From assembly GCA_030847615.1 (NCBI GenBank), contig JAUMIR010000001.1, forward strand, positions 83,005,501-83,069,500: DNA of 64,000 nt, given 5' to 3'. The first letter of the stretch is position 1, and every line of letters begins with the position of its first letter. This document shows positions 13,250-25,084 of the stretch, in pieces. Under the pieces are notes generated by a model. The model was not told where the DNA came from. It did not search any database and saw only the letters and a list, made by a program, of their open reading frames with translations. Source of the stretch: Gambelia wislizenii (lineage: Eukaryota > Chordata > Lepidosauria > Squamata > Crotaphytidae). A program made the position numbers and the translations under genes.

Positions 13250-13660
13250 CCGGAAGCTGAAGGACTTTGATGTACAGGTTATTTCATTTCTCCTTCTAAT
13301 TGAAGGACACAGCCCAGGAAGGGAGAGAAGAATAGTGGAAGTAAACAATGGGTTCCACAGATGATACTGCTGGGAATAACTGGGCTTCTTGGACCATGGC
13401 CTGTGGGTTCATGAAGATGGACTTCTGGCAAGTGATGTGTTGGCAGGAATGTTTTTGCTACGTCTCAGAAACCTGATCAGGAGGGCTTTAAATTGAGTGA
13501 TGTGCAGGAGGGAGACAGTATTCTTGAGGGAAGGAGTTTATCAAGAGCTGGAGATAATAGCCTAAATGTTACAGAGAGAACTGGGCAAATGGCACAAAAA
13601 TCCAACAGTGATAAGGATAAAAAATAGCTTAACTAAGCAACTAGGGGAAATGGTCCATGG
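13250..13660 (+). pseudogene. CR1 ORF1 fragment and ORF1-ORF2 junction
   Basis: This matches 32835-33240 almost throughout: GAAGCTGAA.GAC, ATGTACAGGTT, TTGAAGG.CA, GAAGATGGACTTCTGGCAAG, ATCAGGAGGGCTTTAAA and then GGGAGACAGTATTC. It covers the end of the SGNH-type esterase domain and the spacer before ORF2. Stops and substitutions make it noncoding. It ends a short way left of the MITE at 13721. Confidence 0.75.
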
Positions 13661-13720
13661 TCTTCCTACCCCACTGATTCTGTTCAGCACTTTTGGGGCT
13701 GCATCTGCACTGGAAAAATA

Positions 13721-13950
13721 CAGTTGTCCCTCCGTATTCACAGATTTGGTATCCACAGATTTAAGTATTCACAGCTTGAAAATATTCTTTAAAAAACAAT
13801 AATCCTAAAAGCAAACCTTGATTTTGCCATCTTATATAAGGGACACCATTTTGCTATGCCATTGCATATAATGGGACTTGAGTATTCACAGCTTTTGGTA
13901 TCCACAGCGGGGCCTGGAACCAAACCCCAGTGAATATGAAGGGACAATTG
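13721..13950. mobile_element. pogo/Tigger-like MITE
   Basis: The termini are CAGTTGTCCCTCCGTATTCA and, at the right, TGAAGGGACAATTG: an inverted repeat flanked by TA on both sides (13719-20, 13951-52), as expected for Tc1/mariner-pogo elements. The interior matches the copies at 27023-27251, 47456-48017 and 63589-63814, including the near-palindromic TTATATAAGGGACACC block. No transposase is encoded. Confidence 0.8.
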
Positions 13951-14173
13951 TAAAGGCTTTTGTTTAGTGTTGTACTTTTAAACCACTTAATGAAGACAGA
14001 CTCAACTTAATAAAAAAATTAATGTGTGCCTTACAGCCTTGTATTGATACAGTGGAAAGATGAATTGGAATGATGAAAGGAGAAAACAGACTATAAACAC
14101 TTGCACTGTAGACATCGCATAGCATAAAACTGTGTGGTGTTGTACTGTGGTAACCACTTTATCTGTCAGTAGA
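13951..14173. repeat. Arm of a long inverted duplication (partner 26791-27022)
   Basis: From GTAAAGGCTTTTGTTTAG to CTGTCAGTAGA this is the reverse complement of 26791-27022. I count about two substitutions and one short indel near 14010. With the adjoining MITE the two inverted copies are about 455 bp each, 12.6 kb apart. No coding content is visible. Confidence 0.85.
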
Positions 14174-15075
14174 GTTTCTGCTTCCTAGAGTTTCTGCTGC
14201 CTGAAGTCCAGGGTTGGCCCTTTTTCCAATCCCAAACTCAAGAGATTCCTCTTCGTTTTGCCACCACTCACTGACTCTATAATTTCCTTTTTCCCCATCT
14301 AGGCAGTGAGATCTAGACACTGTATTAAAGAAACAATGATAACCCCTTTTATCTATTCCAGAGAAGGTTTTGATAGCTGACCAAGAAGACACGTGAGGCA
14401 AGCTTATAGAGAGAAAAGTAAACAGATTTTAATTTTAGTTCCAAGGCTCAAAGTTAACAGGAAGGAAAAGCATTCCCCCCAGGCTTCAGTTTAGGATTAC
14501 AGAGTTATACATTCAGACCAGAGCACTTAACAAATAAATCATAATCTAAGGCAAACTAACTAGACAGTTCCCTATTCTACTAATGTAAAGTAATTTGCAG
14601 TCTCTGGAGATGGAATTCAGAGTCCTTTTGGATCCTTTTGAGGCCTTTGAGTAAGGTGGGCTCCCCCCAACCTTTTGTTATCACAATTTGGTATCTTGTT
14701 ATTTCATGGCTGTGTTCCATTCTCTGGGCCCTCTGCCAGAGCTCAGGCCATGAGCCCCTCTAGGCCATGAGGCCATGTGGATCAGAGTCCATCTCAGCTA
14801 GCTAAATCTAGCTAGGCCATGTGCTCCCACCAGTGTGGCACAGAACAAAGGGAAGAGCAGAACTTTTAAAAATCCTTTGTGTTGATCTCTTGTTGGCTCT
14901 GCCTTTGCCAATCAGAGAGGGTTATTTTAATCAAGTGATGTGATGTCATGTTTATTCAGTGAGGTTCTCCTGCCCTCCTCCCATTTCCAAATAAGGAGTG
15001 GAAGTTTCCAATGTTGTTCCTGTGAGTTTGTGATGGGATTCCATGATGTATGGCAGGTCATCATGACACTACCCT
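14174..15075 (-). repeat. LTR-like repeat, copy B
   Basis: This is homologous to copy A (9225-10285) in the same orientation, including GCCTGAAGTCCAGGG, AATCCCAAACTC, CAGTCTCTGGAGATGGA, GTGATGTGATGTCATG, GGAGTGGAAGTTTCC and the ending TCATCATGAC. On the minus strand a TGATTGGCAAAGG (CCAAT-like) box and an A/T-rich region follow LTR order. Divergence from copy A is large, so the two are probably independent solo LTRs. No viral gene lies between them. Confidence 0.5.
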
Positions 15076-15947
15076 ACTGATTTGAGGGGCTTGGGGGAAG
15101 CTAAATCTCTGCTCCCACTCTTGTATCTGCAGCAGCAGCAAAGCTGGGTTTGAAGGCAGATTTTAAACCACCTCTACACCCCTCTGATTGTTTTGAATAT
15201 CGCTGGGATAGGAAGGAAGCTAAAGCCTGCCTTCTCCATCTGCAGCAGTGAAGCATGGTTAGTAGGCAGGTTTTAAATCTCCTCTCTGTGATATCATGGG
15301 CTTGTATTAAGAAATATAGTTTAACTTGTTTGTGTATTAGAGTATAAGGTAAGAAGCTATTGGGAATGGGGAGAGAATAGAATGCTGATGGGTAGAAATT
15401 CTAAGGAATTTTGGAGAGGGCTAGTGAATGAGTTGGTGAATGACAATTCAGACAGTTGGTTTTCAGAGACCATTGGGATTAGTGATGGGTATGGATGGTC
15501 TGTGTGAGAGGGCGTGGAAGATTTATGCTTAAGAGTCAGTCAGGTTTAGGAATAAATGAGTGGTTTTTAAGTGTTTGAGTTAGCTAGAAAGGAATGTCTG
15601 AGAGTGTGTATGGTGTGTTAATTATTCTGGCTTATGCTTCACTTCTATTAAAGACAGTTTTTGTTTTTATACACTTGTGTATAAACTTGTGCTTTTTAAA
15701 ATACACCTTTGGCCTCTGAGAACACTATGTATAAGAAAAGCTGGATTCAGACAAGCTGTCTGTAGTGACTGCATTGAATATAGTAAGGTAGTGTCCATTG
15801 GGAACAGAAGTTGCATAAATACTTATAGTTACTTTTGGGACAAATAGATGGTGCCCACAGTTGGTATCACACAAAGGGGTCAGGGAAAGCCCTCACTCTT
15901 GGTAATTATAGTAAGCACTTTGGAAGTCTTCATATTTGTTGGATTAA
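15076..15947. other. Intergenic, possible retroelement leader remnant
   Basis: No coding frame. AGATGGTGCCCACAGTTGG near 15845 resembles the primer-binding neighbourhood of an LTR element and the repeat units at 16166-16320, but I cannot assign it. Confidence 0.3.
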
Positions 15948-16160
15948 GCCTCAACATTTCTCAACCTTTTTACCCTGGTGGAAACCTTGAAACAATTTTC
16001 AGGTCTCAGGGAACCTCTGCCTGAATATTATTATATCCACAGCTAAAAAGAAATGCTTATTTTTTTTCCATCCAAATATTGCACAGAACCCCTAGCAACC
16101 TCTTGGGGAACCCTAGGCTTCCAGGGAACCCTGGTTGAGAGACCCTGGTTAAGGGGTAGA
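15948..16160. mobile_element. hAT (Charlie-like) non-autonomous element
   Basis: The left end contains TTTCTCAACCTTTTTACCC and the right end GGTTGAGAGACCCTGG, an imperfect inverted repeat of the CAGGGTTTCTCAACC type known in hAT-Charlie elements. The interior (GGAACCTCTGCC, ACCCCTAGCAACCTC, GGGGAACCCTAGG) fits the same group. Confidence 0.55.
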
Positions 16161-16165
16161 AACTC

Positions 16166-16320
16166 CACATTTGGCCACAGGGGTGGGATTTCCTGAGAGG
16201 AACCCCCACAGTTGGTGACAAAGGGAGAAATTTCTAGAGAACAAACCTTCACATTTAGTGGCATGAGGGATGTAGAATCCCACATTGGTGGCAGCTGTGG
16301 GATTGCCTGAGGGAAGAACC
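16166..16320. repeat. Degenerate tandem repeat, four units of about 40 bp
   Basis: Units begin with CACA at 16166, 16207, 16250 and 16281 and share the pattern TTGGTGGCA, GGGATT and a CTGAGAGGAA-like end. Units are 41, 43, 31 and 40 bp long, so the array is old. The unit resembles the sequence beside the primer-binding site of some LTR elements. Confidence 0.6.
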
Positions 16321-16337
16321 CACAGTCTCCACCCCAT

Positions 16338-16740
16338 AGAATTAGAGAATCATAGAATCATAGAGTTGGAAGAGACCACAAGGGCCATCCAGTCCAACCC
16401 CCTGCCATGCAGGAATACACAATCAAATCTTCCCTGACAGAGAGCCATCCAGCCTCTGTTTAAAAATCTCCAAAGAAGGAGACTCCACCACACTCCAAGG
16501 CAGTGTATTCCACTTCTGAATGGCTCTTACTGTCAGGAAGTTCTTCCTAATGTTTAGGTGGAATCTATTTTCCTGTAGTTTGAACCCATTGCTCCATGTC
16601 CTAATCTCTGGAGCAGCAGAAAACAAGCTTGCCCCATCCTTAGTATGACATCCCTTCAAATATTTAAACTCCTTAATAAAAACCATACTTAATTTTAAAT
16701 GTGTATGTATTCCAACCAGATTATTGCAGGTAGACATAGG
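16338..16740 (-). mobile_element. CR1 LINE 3' end
   Basis: The plus strand starts with AGAATCATAGAATCATAGAG, the reverse of the CR1 terminal ATTCTATG repeat, then TTGGAAGAGACCAC. On the minus strand, 16737-16423 still reads the ORF2 C-terminus ([37 protein letters not shown]). It is 5'-truncated, as is usual for CR1. Confidence 0.9.
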
Positions 16741-17084
16741 TTTGCAGATTCTGTTGTTACCCCCTTTTGCATAGCTAAAGTCGAGTTGCTGCTAATTTCC
16801 CCAACATATTAGAAACTCAATATTTTCTTGGAATTTTCCAAGGAGCATTTTGGGTAAACGGGGTAATCAAGATGCATCAAGCACAGTCAGTGTGGAGCTT
16901 TACAGTGCATCACACACAGTTGGTGTGAAGTAACCCAATTGTGTGATTCAGAGACCAGAGCCCTGGTTTAAAACTAGAAGTTACAGAGTTGGAAGACTTT
17001 GTGGCTCATCACAAGAATTTGCAGGCTAGATGTGATAGCTCCAGCACTCAGAGAAAGACATTCCATCCAAGTTTAATGGATCTC

Positions 17085-17151
17085 TGTGACGGTTTAGCCA
17101 GGCGTGTGCATGGGGTGTGAGTGCACACTGGAGGCTGGCTAAACTGTCACA
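17085..17151. repeat. 67-bp imperfect hairpin
   Basis: TGTGACGGTTTAGCCAGG at 17085-17102 is inverted at 17134-17151 with two mismatches. The inner GTGTGCA/TGCACAC also pair, leaving a loop of about 11 bp. The TGTGAC...GTCACA ends are LTR-like, but no LTR body is present. Confidence 0.6.
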
Positions 17152-17239
17152 AACTCATTTTACTATTACTCAAAATGTACTCCACATTGTCTGTGCTCTG
17201 GCACTGGAAAGATGACCCAGGGCTTATGTGCTCAGTTTA

Positions 17240-17340
17240 TATCCTGTCTTTCTCCCATGCGTGGGACTCAAAGCAGCTTAAATTTAAGTAGAAGAAATAC
17301 AATTAAAGCAAAACTGAATTTTAAAAGAGACTGATAAAAG
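17240..17340 (-). repeat. L2-like LINE 3' tail
   Basis: TTTATATCCTGTCTTTCTCC...GGGACTCAAAGCAGCTTA is the reverse complement of the L2-type 3' end common in reptiles. Only the tail is present. Confidence 0.5.
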
Positions 17341-17342
17341 AA

Positions 17343-17500
17343 AATACAGCATCCACCCTAGGGTTGCTAGTTCAAGATCCTCCCAGGACATGATGTTTCC
17401 AGGCCAAAATCTGAGACCTAGGGACAGTCCCTGGTGATGTCATTAAGCATTATGCATTAAGTACCAAGCATAGTTGTTCACAGATTGTTATTTAAACACA
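17343..17500. repeat. Interspersed repeat, shared with 25244-25420
   Basis: Both copies contain CCAGGCCAAAA/CAAGGCCAAAAACTGAGACC, CAGT.CCTGGTGAT and GATGTCATTAAGCAT.AT.CATTAA. The 25244 copy has about 15 bp more between two of these blocks. Class unknown. Confidence 0.55.
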
Positions 17501-18019
17501 CAAAGAGAACATATTTTCCTCTTTGGAAATTAAGAGAGAAATCTTAGCTAAAGGGGCTGTTCCCAGATTAAATTAAAATGAGAGGATTATTTCTTTTCAC
17601 TTACTTAGGGAGATGAGATAAGGAACATTTACCCTAGCCTGCTTGCTTCTAGCCAGATGTTGGATGCAAAGCAGAGCAGAGGGTGAGCCCTGGCATCAAA
17701 ACAACTTGGAAGGAAGGAAGGAGGAAGCTGAGTAAATTCACAGATTCCCTGGGGAAGCTTTGCAAGCTGTGGCAACTAATCAATGAAGCTTTGCACACGG
17801 TATGGAGCTACCGTTTCCTGCCTAGAAATGACCCACAAAAAATGGCAACCCTAACTCACTCTGTTAAAGGCCTTTCCACAGCACAGCTCAGCTCAGTTGC
17901 CAAAGGGCTATCTGACTGAAAAGGACTTTGCCTGCTGGCCTAATGACAACATGAAGGGAACCATCCTAACCTCTCTCAGTGGGGACTACCAGAGCTTGGA
18001 ATTGGTCACTGGGGCCTAA

Positions 18020-18215
18020 GTCCTATCATTTAATGCCAACAGGAGCTTTTCAGAAAATCTGTACGAAGTCCCAGATGCCACACACATGGACTTGGCGGTG
18101 GGTTTGGCTGCCCCCCCTTTTGAACGACGTGTATTTGTGCGAATGGCCATTTGAAAGGATCACCAATCTTTCGCATCACATACATATTATTTTGACCATA
18201 TAGACAGGACCTAGG
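18020..18215 (-). mobile_element. hAT-like MITE, terminal fragment
   Basis: Read on the minus strand it begins GGTCCTGTCTATATGGTC and follows the left part of the element at 58039-58585, including ACAAATA and GGCAGCCAAA blocks. It ends inside the element. Confidence 0.5.
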
Positions 18216-18343
18216 ATTCAGGTCTGAAAAAAAGCACATTGTCATACTTGGTTAACACGTGCCACAAAGTGGCAGGATCAAGCAAAAGCCCTCCCCTGAA
18301 AAACTCAAAGTCTAGGCCTGCTTGCAGGAGAGAACAGATAGTC

Positions 18344-18704
18344 CAGGGGTGAGCAACTGCACAGGGGAAAGAGGCCATTTTTACCTCCTAGCACCAGTTT
18401 GGCAGGCCATGACAGTGAGTTTCAGCACTCCCAAAGTGACATGATGTCACTTCTGGCTGCCATTTTGGCTGATTTTGTGGTGATTTCCCCCTCTTTTGGT
18501 GTTTAGAAGAGGTTGGGGGGGTGTCTTTGCAGGGCTTTGTTTTAGCCCATTTGGGGACCAAAAATTGCCTGACAATCAGCCCTCATTTTTTAAAAAAAAT
18601 TGGTGGGGCTATGGGCTGGAGAGGACTTCTGGGGGGTCCCAAGGGCTGCACCTAGGGATCCCACAGGATACATGTGGCCTGCGGGCCACATTTTGTCCAC
18701 CCCT
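18344..18704. mobile_element. hAT-like non-autonomous element
   Basis: The ends are CAGGGGTGAGCAACTGC and TTTTGTCCACCCCTG, an inverted repeat of the CAGGGGTG class seen in hAT-Charlie MITEs. The flanking octamers AGATAGTC/AGACAGAG are similar but not identical. The interior has AAGTGACATGATGTCACTT, a perfect 19-bp palindrome around one central base. Confidence 0.6.
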
Positions 18705-18959
18705 GAGACAGAGAGCTTGGATCAAAGCCCTATTTATTTTGTTTTCTCTATTTACTCCAACCCTAACTCTAAAATCTTTCCAAGCCCTGCCAGTTACCAA
18801 TCTCACATGCATCAACTTCAAAACAAAACAAAACAAAATAAGACATTCTGTGCCAAGGCCTGATGCTGGGATGGAGAGAAGGCAAGTAATTTTTCAAAGT
18901 TTATCTCTACAAGTAGAAAAGATGATGGTTTTCTGGTACTTAGATGTTGTAGTGTAACT

Positions 18960-19110
18960 TCCCTACACTGAACATTTGTATGGCACCTTTCTCCCAAGAT
19001 GGGACCCAAGGTGGCATCCATAAAACAACATATTGAAAATACAATATATACAATTAAAATATTTTTAAAAATCAGATTAAAACATATAGAATCTAAAACA
19101 TACCAGATAA
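18960..19110 (-). repeat. L2-like LINE 3' tail
   Basis: ACCTTTCTCCCAAGATGGGA then CCAAGGTGGCATCCATAAAA and an A-rich run is the reverse complement of an L2-type 3' end. Confidence 0.5.
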
Positions 19111-19478
19111 CACAAGCCCTGCTGCTTATACATTATAAGACTTTCTCCTATGTTTGGAAGCAATTTTTCCATGTTCTTGCTGACTAGTACTACGTACAAT
19201 TGTGGGGGTACTAAGTCCAGGCATAATTTGTGGGCTCACAATAATTGTCCCTTGTTCATATTCTGCTATCAAAGGGAGCTGGGCCATGCTAGATCTTTAC
19301 CCAAAATCTCAGGGAAATTATGGTAAACAGCACTTCTCTGTAAATATTTGAATTGCCTAATTTTATATTATACATGCATGTACAGTACATATGTTCAGAT
19401 ATGAATAGCTGAAAGGATGTTTATTCTCCGTACTCCACATATTAAGATATATACTAGTCATCCTTGGTTTTCTCCTTT

Positions 19479-19501
19479 AAAACAAACAAACAAACAAACA
19501 A
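19479..19501. repeat. (CAAA)n microsatellite
   Basis: Five to six perfect CAAA units. Confidence 0.9.
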
Positions 19502-21845
19502 CCTGTTTCTAGATGGAATGCCAGCTTTGGCTACACACTTCACTGTCTCTGCATCCTAGTCACCATGGTAACTCTCAATGATTTCAGATGGAGCTGTTGT
19601 GCTTGTTTATATTCTGCACCACAAAAATGCAGAAGCAATCAAAACATGGCAGCCAGAAGAGGAAAGTCTATTGAGGTAGTAAGCATCTCACAGCTGCAGT
19701 TATGGGAGCACAGGGCTACAGAAGGAAGAAACAGGTGGGAGAAGAGACAGGCTCAGAGAGGGAAAGAGACTCTGAAACAATTATGGCCAGATTTCATGTG
19801 GACTACTTACTTGGAAACATACAACTATGACTAGAGACACCACCCTACATCTCCTTAATGCACTCCTGCTCAAAGACACTTCTACCATTTTCCTCTAAGC
19901 AAGTCTAGAATGCTTGAGAAAGAGAGAATGGGCAACTAAGAGGTAGAATCCAACCCATGTTGTGTCAGCCTGACATCTTCATGTCCAATAAGGTAAAGGA
20001 CACAGTTGGTGCTGTTCTTAATCCACTATAAGTATTTGCACACTAGACATTATTTTTTATGTATATTGAATTTTTAATTGTATTATGTTTCAATTTCACC
20101 ATTTCTATGATGCCTAGAGCATCTGTTTTCTGAGGGCTCTAATAAATCCAAATAAGAATAATAAGATTTATTTGAATTTTATTTGCTGCGGCTTGCAGTA
20201 ATGATAAAACAATATAAAATACCACATAACATAACTGTATTAACTTACAGAAATATTTTTAATGAAAAACCAATGGCAGAGCAGCCAGGGTAGCAGCAAA
20301 TCAGTCAGGCAGCTTTCCCAGTTTTTCACTGCATCCTGGGAAGGGAGCAATGCTGGGGCCAGGTCATTTCAGACTTCTCTAGGGTTTAGAGCAGTGGTTG
20401 ATCAATTATTATTAGGTAAGAATATAGCAACAATAATAGGTGACCACAAGAACAAAGAACAAAGAACAAAGGTCCTTTAGGGCATAAACAAGGGACATGA
20501 AAGAGGGAGAACCTCTTCTGAGAAATGGGACTGCCTTTTGCAGAGAGGACCATCTAGGGAGTGAGGTAGACCAACAAGGTTGAAAGTTTTGGAATGTGTG
20601 AGAAGCCATACTGTCCAACATTTCACAGATAAAAATGGAGACACCCATGTGAATTTGTAAGGCATGTGGCAGAGTGATATGATGTTTGATCAAAAGGTGT
20701 GATGAAGCATGAAAGTTATTAATGAGAAAAACACATAAAACTGTTGTGTTTTAATCAGAGAAACTGCTGGATTTGTTTATTGAATTAAGGGGGGAGAGAC
20801 ATAAATAAATATAACATAGTGTACATACGTGTATCAGGATTACAATTATACTGTGCAGTAATGTACAATCAACCAGACCCTGCTTAGAATGACAGCTTTC
20901 TCTCAGACTCATGATCACCACATGAGTGTTGTATTAACACCCACTCTGTCTGCTCAGCACACACTATATAACAGATTCATATATTCCAGCTTCCTCAAAA
21001 AGTTCATGTGGTCAACTTGAGAAAATCACAGCCTCTCTGTCTAACCTAATTCAAAGGATTGTTAGGATAAAAAATGGGGAAGGGGTGGGGAAAATCATGT
21101 ATAATACCTTTGCTTTCAGGAGGTAAATGGTACAGAATTAGTTAAAATGCATATACTTGGAGGAAAACATGATTATCATAAAAAATGTGATACATTCCAA
21201 TGTCTTTTTGGATGTTTGTGGGTTACAATCTTATAGATATTTACTTGGAATTAAGACCCACTGAACTCACCCCTGAGTAGAGATGTGTTTGACTGCTCTG
21301 TTAACATAAATGAACAATTGCTCTGTAGAAGCAGGAACTAATATCCTTCCTCTTCCCCATCCACCCTATTCACCTCACAGAGGCCTTGCCTACACCCGCC
21401 AGAATACTCAGTCTTGCAGCCAGAGTATTCTGACCCTGAATCTGGCCTGGATCCCCCCATTACCATGACAAAATGGGCAGAAGTATACACACACACACAC
21501 ACACACACCAGCCTGTATTGCCAGGTGCCTCTGACGCTGTTATGGGTCACACTTTCTGAAGCTGAGAAAGAGGCCCTCAGCATGTATCAAGGCTGGTAAC
21601 ATGCAGGGGGTCTTCATCACGTACTGGGGCCCTCTTTCCTGGCTGCAGAGCAACACTAGAGGTGTTGGCATCCAACAATGCAGCCCAATGTGCAGGTATA
21701 GACTCCTGCGTTCCCATGCTGAACCCATCTATGTTTCCCCACATAATGTGGGTTTTCCCATGTGTTATTTTAAAACATTTTAAGTGGGTTTGCCTCAGGT
21801 GTCATCAGGACTGCCCAGAGGCCAATCAAGACAGAAGCGCTGTGT
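19502..21845. other. Intergenic, no gene recognised
   Basis: Short frames exist (for example 19565-19834) without recognisable domains. An (AC)n run lies at 21487-21508. ACAAAGAAC occurs in tandem near 20448-20470. I see no gene. Confidence 0.5.
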
Positions 21846-22240
21846 TGTTTGGACTGCAGGGCTCTGACATGGGGGAAAACCAGGGCAAATTGCCCATCTT
21901 GACAAGCCCTAAAATACAGAAAAACATTCCCTCTCCAAAATAAGGCACACACATTCTCCCTCAGCTCTCACACACATGGATAAACAAAGACACCTCCCTT
22001 TTCTTAAGATACACACAGGCTGGAAGAAAAACTCCTTGTCTCCAGCCACTCTGTCCCTGCCTCTCCTTTCCTTGTTGTTGTGCAGATAAAGAGATAGGAA
22101 ATAGACTTCCTACCCCTTCTGATTGGTCTGCACATGTGTTTCATGTGCACCTGTCAAGAGATATAAGAACTCCCTTTAATGTCCAACCCATGGAAAGACT
22201 AGCCTAATGTCACAGACACTAATGTTCTGATGCTTACTGC
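21846..22240 (+). mobile_element. Solo LTR-like element
   Basis: It starts with TGTTTGGACTGCAGG and is homologous to 551-690. On the plus strand it then has a CCAAT-type box in reverse (TGATTGGTCTGC near 22120) and a TATA-like AGATATAAGAACTCCC near 22160, in the order U3 promoter to R. The 3' edge is estimated. No internal retroviral sequence adjoins it. Confidence 0.45.
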
Positions 22241-24329
22241 TACACTAGCTCCCATGGCATTTTGCAAATGCAGCTCCTTACATGTTCTCTGAAGGCACCT
22301 CTGGAAGAATGTTCTTCTGGTTGCGTTTTCCCCCAGAGTGGTTTACCAAGCAGTACAGGAAACAGATCAGGAGGGGGTGCTTCTGAATCTCCACTGCATT
22401 TAGAGTCAATCTGAGAGTAGCAGGTACCATGTGAAATGTGTGGCCAAGTTAAACTTGAGAGTGGTTGGCATCCAAACCTGCTGATAATCATTTTTGCTCT
22501 CCCTAAATTGGATCTCTTTGTTGCTGCAATAGACCTCTGAGCCATGGATTAGGAGGTAAATGTCAGAGTGGATAGACACATATAAGAATTCATTTGTATG
22601 GAGGTGCATGCCTGTGGTTGCTGAAAACTATTGGGGTGGGGAGTTAAATGACTGGAAAATGGCATACTAAATGTCAAAGAACATGCAAAAAGACTTTAGC
22701 AGGGGGACACTAACAAATACTGAACAAAGAATGAGTTCTTTTTTTGAAGATAGTATGTCATTAAAAGAGTGGAAGAATGGAGCTTTGACTCATTGTAATT
22801 TAATGAAAAGAATGTTTGAAGCAACTTCAGCTTTGCTAAAGAAGCTTTCTGTTCATAACATTTACAAAGTCAGAGCATTGCAAAGTCATGATCAAAAAAG
22901 AAATCCTCAAATTCTCACTGTGTAGTTCTATCAAGGGGGCCCTAAAACCCACAAGCAAGCATCTATGAAGTTGCTAAACTGTTATAAACTATGGCACATG
23001 CCAAACTGTGCATCCATCCATATATGTAGATCTATGTGGATCTAAGATGTACCCTCATCATTACTTTCAATGGAGTTAGGAATGGGGGTGGGGGTAAGAG
23101 ACTGCCCAAAGCATTTTAATATTGCCCTGGGACTGCTTAGTTGAAAGCCAGCCTATTTTGGCTTCTTCCATCAGCCAGAAAACATAGGGAGCCCTCTTCC
23201 CCTCGGTCCCAGAAAGAGCATCATGGCAAGAGTGAGATCACCCTGGCTCCATTTAACCAAAGAACAACTGCAGGTAGCTTGCTTTCCCCTTCTCCACCAA
23301 GAAAAAAATAACCCCCTGACTCCTGTTGTGGATTTGCCTCTGCTTGCAATGTTTCAGTGGGAGAGAGGGTTCTGAATTTAAAATAGCTCTTCCTTTGCTG
23401 CCACCACCGACTGCTTTCAGGACACCTCAATATTTAACAGCATGCTTGGATGTCACTGAAGGGGATTCCTCATCCTATATCTCCAGCTTTCTGGAGATTT
23501 TCCCTTTCCACCAACAGGAAAGGAACTTCACAAGCATGTACCAAATGATCAGGGATGTGGGAGAATGGAAAGGAGTTCTTGTAGGGAAATAATTATTCTA
23601 AGTAACCAGTTCAACCATATTTAGAAAGGCATCATATATGTGAAGACATTCTCCCTTTAGCTATAGTGTAAGAGAAATTTTAAACATTATTGAACTGTCT
23701 TAGGTCATATTTAGCTATGGTTAAAGGAGATGTAACCCTTTAATGCATCTAACTACAAAGGCCTTGTTCTACTCATGGTACAGCTGACAATCTACTCCTT
23801 GGATTTCCACCCTGCATTTGTATTTATCTGCAGATCTCTTGCCTTGAGTGAAGAAGGGCTTTTTAAAGTAATTGCCAATACATAGGGGCCCAATCCATAG
23901 TGAGACTGTAATGAAGAGGTACAGGGGCTTTCATCTTATGCCATCCATTATAGTCACAATCTACAATAGTCTTACACACATACATGAAATTAATATTGCT
24001 TAAAAGGGTTCTACTGTGTTGTCATGGGGCTATAGAACTGAAAAAAAGCATACTCTGACCATACAACTTGGGTATCACAGGAGAGAATCAAAAGAAGGAA
24101 TGGAGGGCTGCTTGGTTGCAGAGATTGTGTGTGTGTGTGTATGTGTCCATTTCTCAGGGGATAATTTGATCAAAAGTCAGGATAAAGATTAGCTAAGTAA
24201 ATGAATGAAAAGATGTGGCAATGGCATTTCCTCTGCTGTGCATCATTTCTCCTCTGCTATCTCTATAAACAGAATTTTTAGTGGCTTAAAAATAGTGGAA
24301 GAAAAGAGTGTATCCTTAGCTCATTCTTA
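22241..24329. other. Intergenic, no gene recognised
   Basis: Several 80-100 codon open stretches on both strands overlap each other and show no domains. A (TG)n run lies near 24127-24142. No terminal repeats recognised. Confidence 0.45.
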
Positions 24330-24639
24330 GGACTGTTTCAAACAGTTGAAAAAAAACCCCAAGGAGGTCAGGAGAAGAATGGGACTGTCACACTTACACA
24401 GCCCCATTTCAGACAGCCCGGGCCTCCTCCAGCCTCCTCCCAGCCTTCCTCCGTGCTGCTGGTGCCGCTTTTTACTGATGGAGGTTTTCCATCAATAAAA
24501 AGAGGCTCCAGCAGCACAGGGGAAGGTCTGGAGGAGGACAGAGGAGGACGGGGCTGTCTGAAACAGGGCAGTGTAAGTGTGACAGCCCCGTTCTTCTCTC
24601 GACCTCCTTGGGGGTTTTTTCAACCATTTGAAAAAGTCC
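24330..24639. mobile_element. Palindromic MITE, PIF/Harbinger-like
   Basis: The ends GGACTGTTTCAAA and TTTGAAAAAGTCC are inverted, and the flanks are TTA (24327-29 and 24640-42), a 3-bp duplication as made by PIF/Harbinger transposases. The inverted arms run almost the whole length (about 130 bp each), through AACCCCAAGGAGGTC, AGTGTGACAG and CCTCCTCC blocks, to a loop near 24475-24495. Its GGAGGTCAGGAGAA block is shared with the element at 43247-44077. Confidence 0.7.
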
Positions 24640-25084
24640 TTAGACTCTTCTCTGCCTCCAGACCTAATCGCCTTTTAATCCAAATACCTCTTTTAAAAGT
24701 ATTTTCATGCCTTCATGTGCTATATTGCTGTTGACATGTCCTCTAACAGTCTGAGTAGAATTATTTTCTGACTTTGCATCCTTCAGTACTGTCAGTGAAC
24801 CAACAGAAGAAAATTCTGGCCAACTGGCTTTCCTGGTGGAAGTTGCTAGAGAAAGATACAGGTAGCATCAGCAGCATTTGCAGATAGCAAATGAAGTTCA
24901 GACAACTCTTTGAAAGATTATTCATCAGATAAGGGATGGGAATGGATTGTAAAAGCCATACATATTGCAGTTATGAACTGGCTGACACTCCTTTAAACAC
25001 TGATTTTAAAGGAATTGTACTGGTTGCAATCTTGCAGTCTGAATTCAAAGGGCTAGTGATGTCATTTAAAGCCCTTGACACTTG

